Of a stretch of DNA of 64,000 nucleotides, positions 1 through 8,944 are shown piece by piece (the stretch's first letter is position 1; every line of letters starts with the position of its first letter). The stretch is taken from assembly GCF_009913235.1 (NCBI RefSeq), contig NZ_CP047897.1, positions 1 to 64,000 of the forward strand, in the 5' to 3' direction. The notes below the pieces were generated by a model. It had not been told where the DNA came from. It saw only the letters and a program-made list of their open reading frames with translations, and ran no database searches. This stretch comes from Nibribacter ruber. Lineage in GTDB: Bacteria; Bacteroidota; Bacteroidia; Cytophagales; Hymenobacteraceae. The position numbers and the translations under genes were made by a program.

Positions 1-27
1 CGAAACATTCACCTTAATCTACAAACT

Positions 28-564
28 ATGGCAGCAATTAAATGGGCGGTTGACCCTATGCACTCAGAGGTGCAGTTCAAAGTAAAGCACTTGATGATCA
101 CTACCGTGACCGGTTATTTCCAGACGTTCAACGTGGAAGTGGAGACGGAGAGTGACGACTTCGCTACCGCGTCCAGCATCCTGTTCACCGCCGATGTCAA
201 CTCCATCAACACCAACAACGAGCAACGCGACACGCACCTAAAATCAGCGGATTTCTTTGACACCGATACGCACGGCCAGATAAAGTTTGTGGGCAACCGC
301 TATGAAAAGCTAGGCGATGACCGCGCCAAGCTGCACGGCAACCTCACCATCAAAGGCACCACCAAGCCAGTGACCGTAGACGTGGAGTTTGGGGGCATTG
401 TGGTAGACCCGTACGGGCAGACCAAAGCCGGTTTCACGGTAAACGGCAAGATCAGCCGTAAAGAGTTCGGCCTCACCTGGAACGCCGTCACCGAAGCCGG
501 CAGCGTAGTAGTAGCCGATGAAATCAAACTTCTCGCCGAAATCCAACTGGTGAAACAAGCCTAA
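28..564 (+). CDS. YceI family protein
   Basis: A 178-residue protein of the YceI family, a lipocalin-like beta-barrel that binds polyisoprenoid-type lipids. It opens with the family pattern WAVDPMHSEVQFKVKHLMI, continues with a central DFFDTDTHGQIKF strand and GNLTIKGTTKPV, and ends with FGLTWNAVTEAGSVVVADEI. There is no signal peptide, so this copy is probably cytoplasmic, unlike the periplasmic E. coli YceI. The ATG at 28 is the first in frame and starts where family members start. Its promoter, if separate, lies before the window. A strong hairpin follows the stop codon. Family assignment is secure; the physiological ligand is unknown. Confidence 0.93.
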   Translation: MAAIKWAVDPMHSEVQFKVKHLMITTVTGYFQTFNVEVETESDDFATASSILFTADVNSINTNNEQRDTHLKSADFFDTDTHGQIKFVGNRYEKLGDDRAKLHGNLTIKGTTKPVTVDVEFGGIVVDPYGQTKAGFTVNGKISRKEFGLTWNAVTEAGSVVVADEIKLLAEIQLVKQA

Positions 565-581
565 GCACCTTCTTCTTAAAC

Positions 582-625
582 AACGCAGCAGCCCGGCTTT
601 TCTATAGGAGGCGGGCTGCTGCGTT
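582..625. terminator. Hairpin terminator after the YceI gene
   Basis: The arms AACGCAGCAGCCCG (582-595) and CGGGCTGCTGCGTT (612-625) are perfectly complementary around a 16-nt loop, 18 nt after the YceI stop. The stem is GC-rich, with AAA before and TTTTA after, so it could stop transcripts from both sides. This gap carries no copy of the 38-bp palindrome family. Confidence 0.75.
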
Positions 626-736
626 TTAGGGCCTTCCATGAGACATACGGACGTTGGTGCCATGGGCGATAGAACTTCTACCAGAAACCATTTGGCTTAG
701 CGTAACAGCATGAATCTCTTATGCTTTAGGCAAACC

Positions 737-1357
737 CTAGTCTTTCAAATGCACCAGGTATTTGGTGAGGTTGCCCCATTGGATGGCCTGGAAGCCTGCC
801 CAGCCGCCGGTGGAGATGACGGTGTTAAGGAGAGGGCGGTCACCGGCTTCCTGGCCGTGGTTGTTGGCTACTTCGTTTTGGCCAATCTCGCAGGCCAGCA
901 GGGTGTTACCTTGGCGGGCTACCAGAAAGGTGCTGGTGGCTTCTTCGGTGAAGAAGTGTTCTGTCTTGCCGGCTGGCTGTGCTGGTTTCTGAGGATTTTG
1001 ACTGGGCTGTACCACAAACTTGGCCAGGTTTTCTTCCTCGGTCACGTCCACCACTTTCACCCAGTTCTCAATGGTGCTGGCCGGTAGAATGATCTTGATG
1101 AAATCTCCCACGGTGGGCTTTCTGCTGATGTCTCTCTGGCCCTGCGCGTTGTAAAGTTCAAAGGTAGAGGTGATGCCCGTCATGTCTGACCAACCCTCTA
1201 TGTTGAATAGCTTTTCCCGGGCTTCGGCAAAAGCCTGAATGGCGCTTTCTTCGTCTGGGAAGGTATTCTCACTTTGGAAGAACTTGTCCTTGGAGTCTTC
1301 GCCCAGCACGGCTTTAAATTCTTTCTTTATCTTATCAAACAGTTCTGTTACGCCCAT
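737..1357 (-). CDS. Conserved hypothetical protein
   Basis: About 206 residues, soluble, with no signal peptide or membrane segment; no family recognised with certainty. The start is set at ATG 1357 (MGVTELFDKIKKEF). The open frame extends upstream to 1423, but those codons fall within the palindromic repeat at 1391-1428 and look non-coding. The N-terminal third is rich in charged helix. The C-terminal part (FLVARQGNTLLACEIGQNE, then a Trp-rich GFQAIQWGNLTKYLVHL) looks like a compact conserved domain. Downstream lies only the gap before the YceI terminator; upstream is the GNAT gene in the same orientation, with a palindrome between. Confidence 0.7.
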   Translation of the reverse strand: MGVTELFDKIKKEFKAVLGEDSKDKFFQSENTFPDEESAIQAFAEAREKLFNIEGWSDMTGITSTFELYNAQGQRDISRKPTVGDFIKIILPASTIENWVKVVDVTEEENLAKFVVQPSQNPQKPAQPAGKTEHFFTEEATSTFLVARQGNTLLACEIGQNEVANNHGQEAGDRPLLNTVISTGGWAGFQAIQWGNLTKYLVHLKD

Positions 1358-1390
1358 AGCTTGTTTGGTTTTTTGGTGGTTTGAGGAAAT

Positions 1391-1428
1391 CGTTTTTGGG
1401 CAGTTTTCTGGGAAATAGGCCAAAAACG
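1391..1428. repeat. 38-bp palindrome family, copy 1
   Basis: Outer arms CGTTTTTGGGC and GGCCAAAAACG with an imperfect inner stem and a TTTTCTGGGAAA centre. It begins 7 nt after the stop codon of the minus-strand GNAT gene. Confidence 0.85.
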
Positions 1429-1435
1429 AGTGAAA

Positions 1436-1717
1436 TTATTCTTTCATCAGGGATTGGTATTCGGGGTGCCGCTGCACGTAGGCTTCCACCACCGGGCAGG
1501 ACGGTATGAACTGGTAGCCTTGCGCTTGCACAAAGTCCAGTCCGGCTTTCACCAATTGGTCTGCCAGGCCCTGGTTGCGGTACGCTTCGGGGATAAAGGT
1601 GTAGTCCAGGTCCAACACTTTTTCTTCTGGGTAGGTGTAGGTCATCTCGGCTTCTTCATCGCCTAAGGGCGCGTAAAACCTGAAATCTTCCTGGTCATGC
1701 ACAATGTCTAGTTTCAT
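1436..1717 (-). CDS. Small GNAT-type N-acetyltransferase (YjdJ-like)
   Basis: A 93-residue single-domain acetyltransferase of the short GNAT class (Acetyltransf_CG / YjdJ-like). The acetyl-CoA binding loop is YRNQGLADQLVKAGLDF. The family's C-terminal pattern follows: Cys-containing PSCPVVEAYVQRHPEYQSL. The N-terminal strands (AEMTYTYPEEKVLDLDYTFI) match the shortened GNAT fold, and the length is normal for this class. Substrate unknown. The gene is flanked on both sides by copies of the 38-bp palindrome. Confidence 0.88.
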   Translation of the reverse strand: MKLDIVHDQEDFRFYAPLGDEEAEMTYTYPEEKVLDLDYTFIPEAYRNQGLADQLVKAGLDFVQAQGYQFIPSCPVVEAYVQRHPEYQSLMKE

Positions 1718-1764
1718 GGGCTGTTAGAAAATGCGGACTAGTTTGTACGTGCCTGTTTATGAAA

Positions 1765-1818
1765 AGTCTCTTCGTTTTTGGCCTGTTTTCTGGAAAAAAG
1801 GCCAAAAACGAAGAGACT
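1765..1818. repeat. 38-bp palindrome family, copy 2, with extended arms
   Basis: Core 1773-1810 (TTTTCTGGAAAA centre). The stem continues outward in sequence unique to this copy: AGTCTCTT (1765-1772) pairs perfectly with AAGAGACT (1811-1818). It lies 30 nt beyond the stop codon of the minus-strand M48 gene. Confidence 0.85.
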
Positions 1819-1840
1819 GGTAAAGAAGTGAATAAACCGA

Positions 1841-3304
1841 TTACTTGGCCACTATCTTGATCATGGTGCCGGCGGCCAGTTGGTCTTTGAGCTGCATGCC
1901 GTTCAAGATGGCTATTTCTTCCTGGCGCTTGGTGGGCACGTTGTAGCTGGTCAAGGCTTGGGCCAGGGTAGATGCCTTGCTCAAAGTTTTCACGCGCACG
2001 CGTTCAGGCTGGCGGTTGAGTTTGTCTGGATCTGAGAGCGTCCTGAAGTTCTGCATGGTATTGGAGAACGTGGGCGCGTAGGCATTGAAGTCATTTGCTG
2101 AAGTCACCCCGAACATACCGTAAATGTTGCCTCCGTACTGGATGAGGTAGATCATGGCGCGCACCGGAACCTGCTCTTGCTGCTGTTGCTGGGCCTCTTG
2201 CGACGGTTTCTGGTCAGCCACAATGGCAATGGCTGGCAGGCCGTTCACCGTCACGCTTCTAGACTCCAGGGGCTGCAACTGGTATTTGGTCACCACTTCC
2301 TGGGCGGCCGCTTCCAGAGCCGTGCCCGGTACCAGCGTCAGGAACATGAGGGCTTTTCCGTCTTTGGGTGCCATCTGTACTTGTTGCGGCGTGTTTTGGT
2401 ACTGCCAGGCCTGCGGAATTGGGAACTGGAATTTAAGTTCTGGGTGGTAGAATACCTGATTCTCCACGAAGCCTTGTTTTGGGTCCTCGCCGTAAATGAT
2501 GCCGTCAATGAGTTTCAGGAAGTTGTTGCGGTTCACCTTTAAGGGCGTGTTGACCTGCTGTTTCCATTGGGCGGCCAGTTGTTTCACGGTAGAATAGCGG
2601 TCGCCGGGGTTAGGGTGGGTAGACAAGAAATCCGGAATCTCCTGCGCGCCGGCCTGGGCGCTGCTGCGTTGCAGGGTCAGGAAGAAGTCGGCCATTTCAG
2701 TGGCGTCATAGCCTATCTTGGTAGAATACTCCACACCTAGCTCATCACTTTGCCGCTCAGCATCCCTCCCGAATTTCAGGAACAAGAGACTTGCGCCCTG
2801 TGATAAGGTCTGGCCCATGTTGGCCAACGTAGGACTGAAGATCATGCCTCCAATCAAGAGTCCCTGCGTGAGGGTGGCCTTGCTCTGCTGCGCCGCCGAG
2901 TGCCGGGCCGTCACGTGGCCAATCTCGTGGCCCAGTACGCCCGCAAACTGTGCCTCATTGTTCAGGTGCGCCATAATACCCCGCGTGAAATACACGTAGC
3001 CGCCCGGCACGGCGAAGGCATTGATCACTTCAGAATCCAGCACCCTGAAGGTATACTTGAGATTGCTTCTATGCGAGACGGCGGCCATCTGCTGCCCCTT
3101 CTCCTGGATGAAGCGCTGCATTTCGGGGTCATTGTACAGGCCAAACTGCGCCACAATCTGCGGATCTGCCTCCTGGCCCATGGCAATTTCCTGTTCCTCT
3201 GAGATGAGCATCACTTCTTTCTTGCCAGTGACCGGGTTGGTGGCGCAGGAATTGAACAACAGGAGCACTGCCAGGGCACTGCTGTAGAATATGTTCTTTT
3301 TCAT
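1841..3304 (-). CDS. M48 family metalloprotease lipoprotein with C-terminal LysM-like domain
   Basis: A 487-residue lipoprotein. The signal peptide ends in LLLFNSC with Cys20 as lipid anchor. The zinc site HEIGH lies at residues 126-130, and the third-ligand region DAERQSDELGVEY at about 181-193, as in BepA/YfgC and Oma1-like M48 peptidases. After the catalytic domain comes a mixed region, and the last ~55 residues (VKTLSKASTLAQALTSYNVP to AGTMIKIVAK) resemble a LysM-like fold. The likely site of action is the periplasmic face of the outer membrane, in envelope quality control (inferred from BepA). It is transcribed away from hutU, with a 347-bp divergent gap upstream. Confidence 0.92.
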   Translation of the reverse strand: MKKNIFYSSALAVLLLFNSCATNPVTGKKEVMLISEEQEIAMGQEADPQIVAQFGLYNDPEMQRFIQEKGQQMAAVSHRSNLKYTFRVLDSEVINAFAVPGGYVYFTRGIMAHLNNEAQFAGVLGHEIGHVTARHSAAQQSKATLTQGLLIGGMIFSPTLANMGQTLSQGASLLFLKFGRDAERQSDELGVEYSTKIGYDATEMADFFLTLQRSSAQAGAQEIPDFLSTHPNPGDRYSTVKQLAAQWKQQVNTPLKVNRNNFLKLIDGIIYGEDPKQGFVENQVFYHPELKFQFPIPQAWQYQNTPQQVQMAPKDGKALMFLTLVPGTALEAAAQEVVTKYQLQPLESRSVTVNGLPAIAIVADQKPSQEAQQQQQEQVPVRAMIYLIQYGGNIYGMFGVTSANDFNAYAPTFSNTMQNFRTLSDPDKLNRQPERVRVKTLSKASTLAQALTSYNVPTKRQEEIAILNGMQLKDQLAAGTMIKIVAK

Positions 3305-3651
3305 AGTTGGGTAGTGTTAGGGGTTGCATTGCCCAGAAGCGGTTACGCTTCTATAAGTGCAATATTTCTCTTGCAACGGCTGGTGGGGCTTTAGGTTGCA
3401 TGAGGGGGTTTACTAGATCCGTAACGGCTTTTTTGGAACTGGTTTCATGCGTTTATTCCTGCAAAAGAGGAGTGGGGTCTTGCTTAATTTCAACTTGTCT
3501 GCTTACTGCTCAAGCTGAAATCAGGATTGAAAGTGCAACTGGAGGGCTAGGCTATAAGGAAACTTGACGGATTTTCTAAGTACAAATGGTCCAGAGACTG
3601 GCAGAATTTCGCTAATTTCCACCACTCATTTGCGTTTTAACCCTTGCTCAC
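3305..3651. other. Divergent intergenic region, M48 protease / hutU
   Basis: 347 bp that must hold promoters for both flanking genes. No exact TAnnTTTG box was found; the nearest on the plus strand is TAATTTCC just before hutU. There is no 38-bp palindrome here. A plus-strand open frame (3307-3567) has no recognisable protein and is treated as spurious. Confidence 0.4.
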
Positions 3652-5364
3652 ATGGAACTTGTAAATGCCCCAGCACCCGCTGTCTACTCTAACCTCACGG
3701 TAGAAGAATTCATCCAGAAATACGCCACCCACCCGGTCTACACGCCGCCCACCGGCCCAGAACTGAACGCCAAAAACTGGCAGTCAGAATCTGCGTTGCG
3801 CATGTTCTTGAACAACCTTACCGCCGAGGTAGCCGAGGATCCAGAGAAGTTGGTGGTGTACGGTGGTATTGGTCAGGCTGCACGCACACCAGCAGACGCC
3901 CGCAAGATTGTGGAGTTGTTGCTGACCCTGGAAGAAGATGAAAGTCTGCTGGTGCAGAGTGGTAAACCGGTGGGCAAGATACGGTCGCACTCCGAGGCAC
4001 CACGCGTGCTGATTGCCAATAGCAACCTGGTGCCGCATTGGGCTACATGGGAGCACTTCAACAACCTGCGTGACCGCGGCTTGATGATGTACGGCCAGAT
4101 GACTGCCGGAAGCTGGATTTACATTGGCACTCAGGGCATTCTGCAAGGCACCTATGAGACCTTTGCGGCCTGCGGAAGAATCCACTTTGGCGGTGACCTG
4201 CGCAACAGGTTAGTAGTGACCGGCGGACTAGGCGGCATGGGCGGGGCTCAGCCTCTGGCGGCCACCATTGCCGGTGCCACCTTTCTGGGCGTGGACATTG
4301 ACCCTGAGCGCATCAAAAAGCGCCTGGAGACCCGCTACATTGACAAGATGACCTATGACTACCACGAGGCCATGCGGCTGGTGCTGGCGGCGCAAGCCAA
4401 AGGTGAAGCCATCTCCGTGGGCTTGGTTGGTGACATTGGCGATGTGCTGGAACGCATGATTCAGGATAACATCACCCCAGATGTGTTGACAGACCAAACC
4501 TCGGCGCATGACCCCATCAACGGCTATGTGCCTAATGGACTGACTTTGGTAGAAGCCAGAAGATTACGAGAAGAAGACCCAGCCGCCTATAAAGAGAAAT
4601 CCCTGAAAAGCATGGCCCGCCACGTGCACTTTATGCTGGAACTGAAAAAGCGCGGTGCCAGAACCTTCGACTACGGCAACAACCTGCGGGAATTTGCCAT
4701 GCAGGGTGGCGAGAAGGACGCGTTCCAGATTCAGGGCTTCGTGCCCGAGTACATGCGCCCGCTCTTCTGCGAAGGGAAAGGTCCGTTCAGATGGGCCGCT
4801 TTGTCAGGAGACCCGGAGGATATCAGAGTAACCGATGAGGCCTTGAAAGAACTCTTCCCTGAGAACACGCACATGATTAACTGGCTGGAGCAGGCGCAGG
4901 AGAAAGTAGCGTTCCAGGGCCTGCCTTGCCGTATATGCTGGTTGGGTATGGGCGAGCGCGAAAAAGCCGGATTGATGTTCAATCAACTGGTGCGCGAAGG
5001 CAAAGTGAAGGCGCCTATCGTGATTGGCCGTGACCATTTGGACTGCGGTTCGGTGGCCTCGCCGTACCGTGAGACCGAAGGCATGCTGGATGGTTCTGAC
5101 GCCGTGTCTGACTGGCCATTGCTCAACTTGATGGCCAACACCAGCGGTGGCGCTACCTGGGTGTCTTTCCACCATGGCGGCGGCGTAGGCATTGGCTATT
5201 CTCAGCATGCGGGCATGGTGATTCTGGCAGACGGCACAGACCGCGCCGACCGTTGCCTGAGCCGCGTCCTCTACAATGACCCTGCCATGGGTATCTTCCG
5301 TCACGCAGACGCCGGCTATGAAACTGCCCAGAAGAACGCTGAGAAATTCGGCTTAAACATATAA
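3652..5364 (+). CDS. hutU: Urocanate hydratase
   Basis: A 570-residue urocanase, the second enzyme of histidine degradation, converting urocanate to 4-imidazolone-5-propionate with tightly bound NAD+. Visible signatures are the Gly-rich dinucleotide-binding segment [19 protein letters not shown], the conserved [15 protein letters not shown] region containing the catalytic-area Cys, and [18 protein letters not shown] near the C-terminus. Length and end points agree with the family. It is the first gene of a hutU-hutI-hutG run. hutH (histidine ammonia-lyase), the preceding step, is not in the window. Confidence 0.97.
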   Translation: MELVNAPAPAVYSNLTVEEFIQKYATHPVYTPPTGPELNAKNWQSESALRMFLNNLTAEVAEDPEKLVVYGGIGQAARTPADARKIVELLLTLEEDESLLVQSGKPVGKIRSHSEAPRVLIANSNLVPHWATWEHFNNLRDRGLMMYGQMTAGSWIYIGTQGILQGTYETFAACGRIHFGGDLRNRLVVTGGLGGMGGAQPLAATIAGATFLGVDIDPERIKKRLETRYIDKMTYDYHEAMRLVLAAQAKGEAISVGLVGDIGDVLERMIQDNITPDVLTDQTSAHDPINGYVPNGLTLVEARRLREEDPAAYKEKSLKSMARHVHFMLELKKRGARTFDYGNNLREFAMQGGEKDAFQIQGFVPEYMRPLFCEGKGPFRWAALSGDPEDIRVTDEALKELFPENTHMINWLEQAQEKVAFQGLPCRICWLGMGEREKAGLMFNQLVREGKVKAPIVIGRDHLDCGSVASPYRETEGMLDGSDAVSDWPLLNLMANTSGGATWVSFHHGGGVGIGYSQHAGMVILADGTDRADRCLSRVLYNDPAMGIFRHADAGYETAQKNAEKFGLNI

Positions 5365-5380
5365 GGAATGCTAGTTTAGT

Positions 5381-5434
5381 AGCCTTTCCGTTTTTGGCCT
5401 GTTTTCATCAAATCAGGCCAAAAACGGAAAGGCT
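5381..5434. repeat. 38-bp palindrome family, copy 3, with extended arms
   Basis: Core 5389-5426, beginning 24 nt after the hutU stop; the centre is divergent (TTTTCATCAAAT). The arms continue into copy-specific sequence: AGCCTTTC (5381-5388) pairs with GAAAGGCT (5427-5434). Confidence 0.85.
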
Positions 5435-5478
5435 TTTTACATGAACCGCTGTTTTGCAAACGCTCTAATTCTAACACT

Positions 5479-6726
5479 ATGTCCACAGCTTCTTTCCTAT
5501 TAATAGGGCCTTTCACTCAAGTAGTGACCATGGCCGATTTGCCTTTGACTGGTCCTTTGCTGGATGAAGCCTTGCCTATTGAAGAACAAGCTGGGGTATT
5601 AGTGCAGAATGGGAAGATTGTACGGGTGGATGCCTTCGCCTATTTGCTCCCAGAGGCTGAAGCAAATGGTTATGCCATTCAATGGATAGAGGAGCCCATG
5701 GTATTGTTGCCCGGCCTGATTGACGCGCACACGCACCTCTGCTATGCCGGGTCCAGAGCCAAGGACTACGCCCTACGCATTGCCGGTAAAAGCTACCTGG
5801 AAATCGCGCGTAGCGGCGGTGGTATTCTGGACACCGTCCGGAAAACCAGAAAGGCCAGCCAGGCAGAACTTGAACAAAGCCTGTTGCAACGCTGTCAGAG
5901 GCATTTACAGGAAGGTGTTACCACCTGTGAAGTTAAGAGTGGTTATGGCTTGAATCTGGAAGATGAATTGAAGATGCTTCGGGCTATCCAAAATGTGAGC
6001 CAACAACAGCCCTTGGAGTTGGTGCCTACTTGTCTGGCCGCCCACATGGTTCCGCCCGAATTTGAAGATGGTGCCACTTACCTGAAGCATGTGCTAAAAG
6101 TTTTGTTGCCCCAGGTAAAAGCAGAAGGCTTGGCCAACCGCGTGGACATCTTCATTGAAGACACCGCCTTTGACGAAGCTGATGCCTTACGATATCTGAA
6201 AGACGCCCAGGAACTAGGATTTGACATCACCGTTCACGCCGACCAGTTTTCTACCGGCGGCACGGAAGTAGCCGCCCACGTACACGCTGCCAGCGCCGAC
6301 CACCTGGAGGCCAGCGGCGAAGAAGAAATCCACCTCATGAAAAAGGCAGGCGTAGTAGCCACCGTTTTGCCGGGCGCCTCGGTGGGCCTAGGCATGCACT
6401 ATGCACCCGCCCGTAAAATGCTAGACGCCGGCCTCTGCGTCGCCATCGCCACCGACTGGAACCCCGGCTCAGCGCCCATGGGGGACTTACTTCTGCAATC
6501 CGCCTTATTAGGTGCCGCCCAAAAGCTCACCATGGCCGAAACCTGGGCTGGCATCACCTACCGCGCCGCCCACGCCCTTCGCCTTACAGACAGAGGCACC
6601 TTGGTAACTGGTCAATTGGCAGATATGATTGCCTTCAATACAGATGATTACCGCGAGATTCTGTACATGCAGGGAAAGCTAAAGCCCAGTGTGGTTTGGA
6701 AGCGGGGAGATTTGATTAAGAATTAA
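5479..6726 (+). CDS. hutI: Imidazolonepropionase
   Basis: A 415-residue amidohydrolase of the histidine pathway, hydrolysing 4-imidazolone-5-propionate to N-formimino-L-glutamate. The metal-binding DAHTHLCYAGSRAKDY (near residue 80), TVHADQFSTGG, ASADHLE and the Asp-containing ATDWNPGSAPMGDLL are all present and in family order. It follows hutU by 114 bp, with palindrome copy 3 between, and precedes hutG by a 459-bp gap filled with repeats. That spacing makes a single tight operon less certain for hutG. Confidence 0.96.
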   Translation: MSTASFLLIGPFTQVVTMADLPLTGPLLDEALPIEEQAGVLVQNGKIVRVDAFAYLLPEAEANGYAIQWIEEPMVLLPGLIDAHTHLCYAGSRAKDYALRIAGKSYLEIARSGGGILDTVRKTRKASQAELEQSLLQRCQRHLQEGVTTCEVKSGYGLNLEDELKMLRAIQNVSQQQPLELVPTCLAAHMVPPEFEDGATYLKHVLKVLLPQVKAEGLANRVDIFIEDTAFDEADALRYLKDAQELGFDITVHADQFSTGGTEVAAHVHAASADHLEASGEEEIHLMKKAGVVATVLPGASVGLGMHYAPARKMLDAGLCVAIATDWNPGSAPMGDLLLQSALLGAAQKLTMAETWAGITYRAAHALRLTDRGTLVTGQLADMIAFNTDDYREILYMQGKLKPSVVWKRGDLIKN

Positions 6727-6757
6727 GAATTACCTTGGACTAACCCCACTCTTCATA

Positions 6758-7030
6758 TTTGTCATCCTGAAAGGATCTTGGTAGCAAGCTATAAAGGCGT
6801 GTGACTAAGCGCAGATTCTCCCATTGAGGATTGCCCGAACGAGAGTTTGAGGCACCGAGCGAAGTTCTGTAGAGGGGTTTTTACATTATAAGATAAATTA
6901 AAAATAAGATGGAAATGCGTGGGAGATAAGGCAGTGCCTGGTCTCTACAAAGGAAATTTGTGTTAAGTAGTAATAGCACTTAGTCAAATGCCATTACAGC
7001 TTTCTACTAAGATCCTTTCAGGATGACAAA
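6758..7030. repeat. ~274-bp intergenic element, copy A (MITE-like)
   Basis: Bounded by a perfect 22-bp inverted repeat (left 6758-6779, right 7009-7030; key part TCATCCTGAAAGGATCTT). The interior carries CGCAGATTCTCC...TTGAGG and TAGAGGGG, shared with the element at 38048-38322. It has no coding capacity. It fills most of the 459-bp hutI-hutG gap; the remainder holds palindrome copy 4 and AT-rich leader sequence. Confidence 0.8.
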
Positions 7031-7085
7031 AGTGGGGGAGCCGGTTTTGCTTGTAAGCAGATATTTAGTCAAACTACTGACTGAT

Positions 7086-7119
7086 ATTGGCCTGATTTCC
7101 AAGAAAAAGGCCAAAAACG
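7086..7119. repeat. 38-bp palindrome family, copy 4 (left arm truncated)
   Basis: The left arm begins at ATTGGCCTG, lacking the outer CGTTT; the right arm AGGCCAAAAACG is intact. It sits 67 nt before hutG and 360 nt after hutI, one of the few copies not close to a stop codon. Confidence 0.65.
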
Positions 7120-7185
7120 ACCAAACGTCAAGTAAACTTAATTTAATTTCATCCAACCCAAGTAATTTAACCATTACAAAACCTC

Positions 7186-8163
7186 ATGTACAAACCCATA
7201 GACGCCCAAACCTGGAAAGGAAGAGTAGATGCCGCAGACGGTGAGTTGGGCTTACGCTGGCATCAGATGATGCAATTGCTCAGGTTGTCGCCGGAACAGG
7301 AATTGCCGCAAGTGGCACCGGGCAGGTGTGGGTTTGCGTTCCTGGGGTTCTGCTGTGATGAAGGCGTGCGCCGGAACCAGGGCAGGGTAGGAGCCGCCAG
7401 TGCACCGCCTTTGATTCGGCAGGCCATGGCTTCTTTTGCCAATCACCTACCAAGCAATGCTTCATTGGCTGACGCGGGGGATGTACTGGTGCTCAATCAG
7501 TATTTGGAGGAGGCGCAAGTGCAGTTGGGCAAGAAGGTGCAGGCCTTGCAGGAGCATGGGTACAAGACCATTGTTTTAGGAGGCGGGCATGAAACCGCTT
7601 ATGGGCATTTTCTGGGTTTGCAATCTGCGTTAGAGGAAGAGGAGACGCTGGGTATCATCAACTTTGATGCGCATTTTGACTTGCGCAGTTACTCGAATCA
7701 GCCTAGTTCTGGCACGCCGTTTTTGCAGATAGCAGACGCCTTAGAGAAGCAGAACAAAGACTTTAACTACCTCTGTCTGGGCATTCAGGAATATGGCAAC
7801 ACGCGGGCTTTATTCAACACCGCCCAAAACCTATGCGCAGAATATGTACTGGCGCAAGACCTGCATGCCATCAACGCTGAGGCATTAAAATCACAGATTC
7901 AAACCTTCTTAAGCAAGATAGACAAAGTTTATGTGAGTATTGATTTGGACGTCTTCGCGGCGGCGTATGCGCCAGGAGTGAGTGCGCCGGCGGCCATGGG
8001 CGTTCAGCCAGACATTGTGCTGTTGCTTTTGCAGGATATTATGAAATCAGAAAAGGTGCTGAGCCTGGACGTGGTGGAGCTGAATCCGCAATTTGACATA
8101 GACAGCAGAACGGCCAAGTTAGCCGCCTCGCTCATCTACCACAGCATTATGAATTGGCGCTAG
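7186..8163 (+). CDS. hutG: Formimidoylglutamase
   Basis: A 325-residue arginase/agmatinase-superfamily enzyme. It hydrolyses N-formimino-L-glutamate to glutamate and formamide, the last step of this histidine route. Manganese-site motifs are GGGHETAYGH (near residue 130), NFDAHFDLR and SIDLDVFAAAYAPG. The start is ATG 7186, preceded by AT-rich leader sequence. The end overlaps the convergent EcsC gene by 17 bp. The formimidoylglutamase assignment, rather than arginase, rests on the neighbouring hut genes. Confidence 0.95.
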   Translation: MYKPIDAQTWKGRVDAADGELGLRWHQMMQLLRLSPEQELPQVAPGRCGFAFLGFCCDEGVRRNQGRVGAASAPPLIRQAMASFANHLPSNASLADAGDVLVLNQYLEEAQVQLGKKVQALQEHGYKTIVLGGGHETAYGHFLGLQSALEEEETLGIINFDAHFDLRSYSNQPSSGTPFLQIADALEKQNKDFNYLCLGIQEYGNTRALFNTAQNLCAEYVLAQDLHAINAEALKSQIQTFLSKIDKVYVSIDLDVFAAAYAPGVSAPAAMGVQPDIVLLLLQDIMKSEKVLSLDVVELNPQFDIDSRTAKLAASLIYHSIMNWR

Positions 8164-8911
8164 TAAACGCGGGCAAGTGCAGGGTTTCTTTGTAGCGCAT
8201 GCGGTAAGCGTTGAGCGCCGTGGTGCCCAGTTTCTGCAACAACATATAATTGGCTACTGCGCCTACAGGTGCACCAATGATGGGAATTAACTGCGCCATC
8301 TTGGCTAGGTCAATGTAGTCTCGGTATTCTTGCTGGAAGGTGCGCCAGTCAAAGTCGTTAATGTCCTCGGGTAGGTGCTGTTTCTGGGTTTCCCAATCCA
8401 CCATTTGCAAATACACTTCGCGGCGGTGCTGGTGACTACTGAACGCCAGCTGGAAGATGTGCAATAGATACACCCGCTCCCGGTAGTCGCGCACGTCAAA
8501 CCCCGACAGGCTTCCAATCTCAAACAACAGTTTCAGTTTCAAACTCAGCAACAGCGGGAAGTCCGCTAGGCCCAAGAGAATTCCACCGGCTCCGGTGATG
8601 CCTCCCTCGGCGGCGGCGGTCTTTTTGTAGAACTCAATACGCTCTATCACTGCGGCCTCCTGGGCTTGCAAACTGGAATAGGAAACCGGCGGCCGGGACG
8701 TAATCTTCGCCCCGAACAGCACGGCTTTTATCATTTGCCTCAAGGTGGTGGTAATGCCCTTGTGGACCTTCTCCGGAATGAAACTGTTTACCTTCTTTTG
8801 GAAACGGGCCGCCAGCTGGTTGATGATGGTAGGCCGACGGAGCATCTGCTCCTGCCACGCCCGCAGTTCATGCATAACCTGTTGTTCATACTGGTGGTGT
8901 TCCATTTCCAT
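8147..8911 (-). CDS. EcsC family protein
   Basis: A 254-residue protein matching the EcsC family: GLADFPLLLSLKLKLLFEIG, then YLLHIFQLAFSSHQHRREVY, and a C-terminal LIPIIGAPVGAVANYMLLQK. The last part and the GILLGLADFPLL segment are hydrophobic and may associate with the membrane. EcsC itself was named for a Bacillus gene beside an ABC transporter; its biochemical role is unknown. There is no transporter neighbour here. The 3' end overlaps the hutG coding sequence by 17 bp in convergent orientation. Confidence 0.88.
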   Translation of the reverse strand: MEMEHHQYEQQVMHELRAWQEQMLRRPTIINQLAARFQKKVNSFIPEKVHKGITTTLRQMIKAVLFGAKITSRPPVSYSSLQAQEAAVIERIEFYKKTAAAEGGITGAGGILLGLADFPLLLSLKLKLLFEIGSLSGFDVRDYRERVYLLHIFQLAFSSHQHRREVYLQMVDWETQKQHLPEDINDFDWRTFQQEYRDYIDLAKMAQLIPIIGAPVGAVANYMLLQKLGTTALNAYRMRYKETLHLPAFTSANS

Positions 8912-8944
8912 TGAATTTCTTTGAGTTTACAGCAGGCCCATCCC

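Noticed and set aside
710-1087. 125-codon plus-strand frame opposite the hypothetical gene
   Set aside because: Antisense shadow of the minus-strand gene at 737-1357; the protein has no plausible domain.
1358-1423. N-terminal extension of the hypothetical protein
   Set aside because: The extra codons are translated palindrome sequence; the same happens at hrpB (59331-59411), showing it is an artefact of the repeats.
1391-1428. Reading the 38-bp palindromes as ordinary Rho-independent terminators
   Set aside because: The T-tract precedes and the A-tract follows the stem on either strand, several copies are upstream of genes, and one is inside the pst operon.
3307-3567. 86-codon plus-strand open frame in the M48-hutU gap
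   Set aside because: No recognisable domain, biased composition, and it occupies the divergent promoter region.
7023-7244. 73-codon open frame before hutG
   Set aside because: It begins inside the 274-bp element, runs through palindrome copy 4 and overlaps hutG in another frame.
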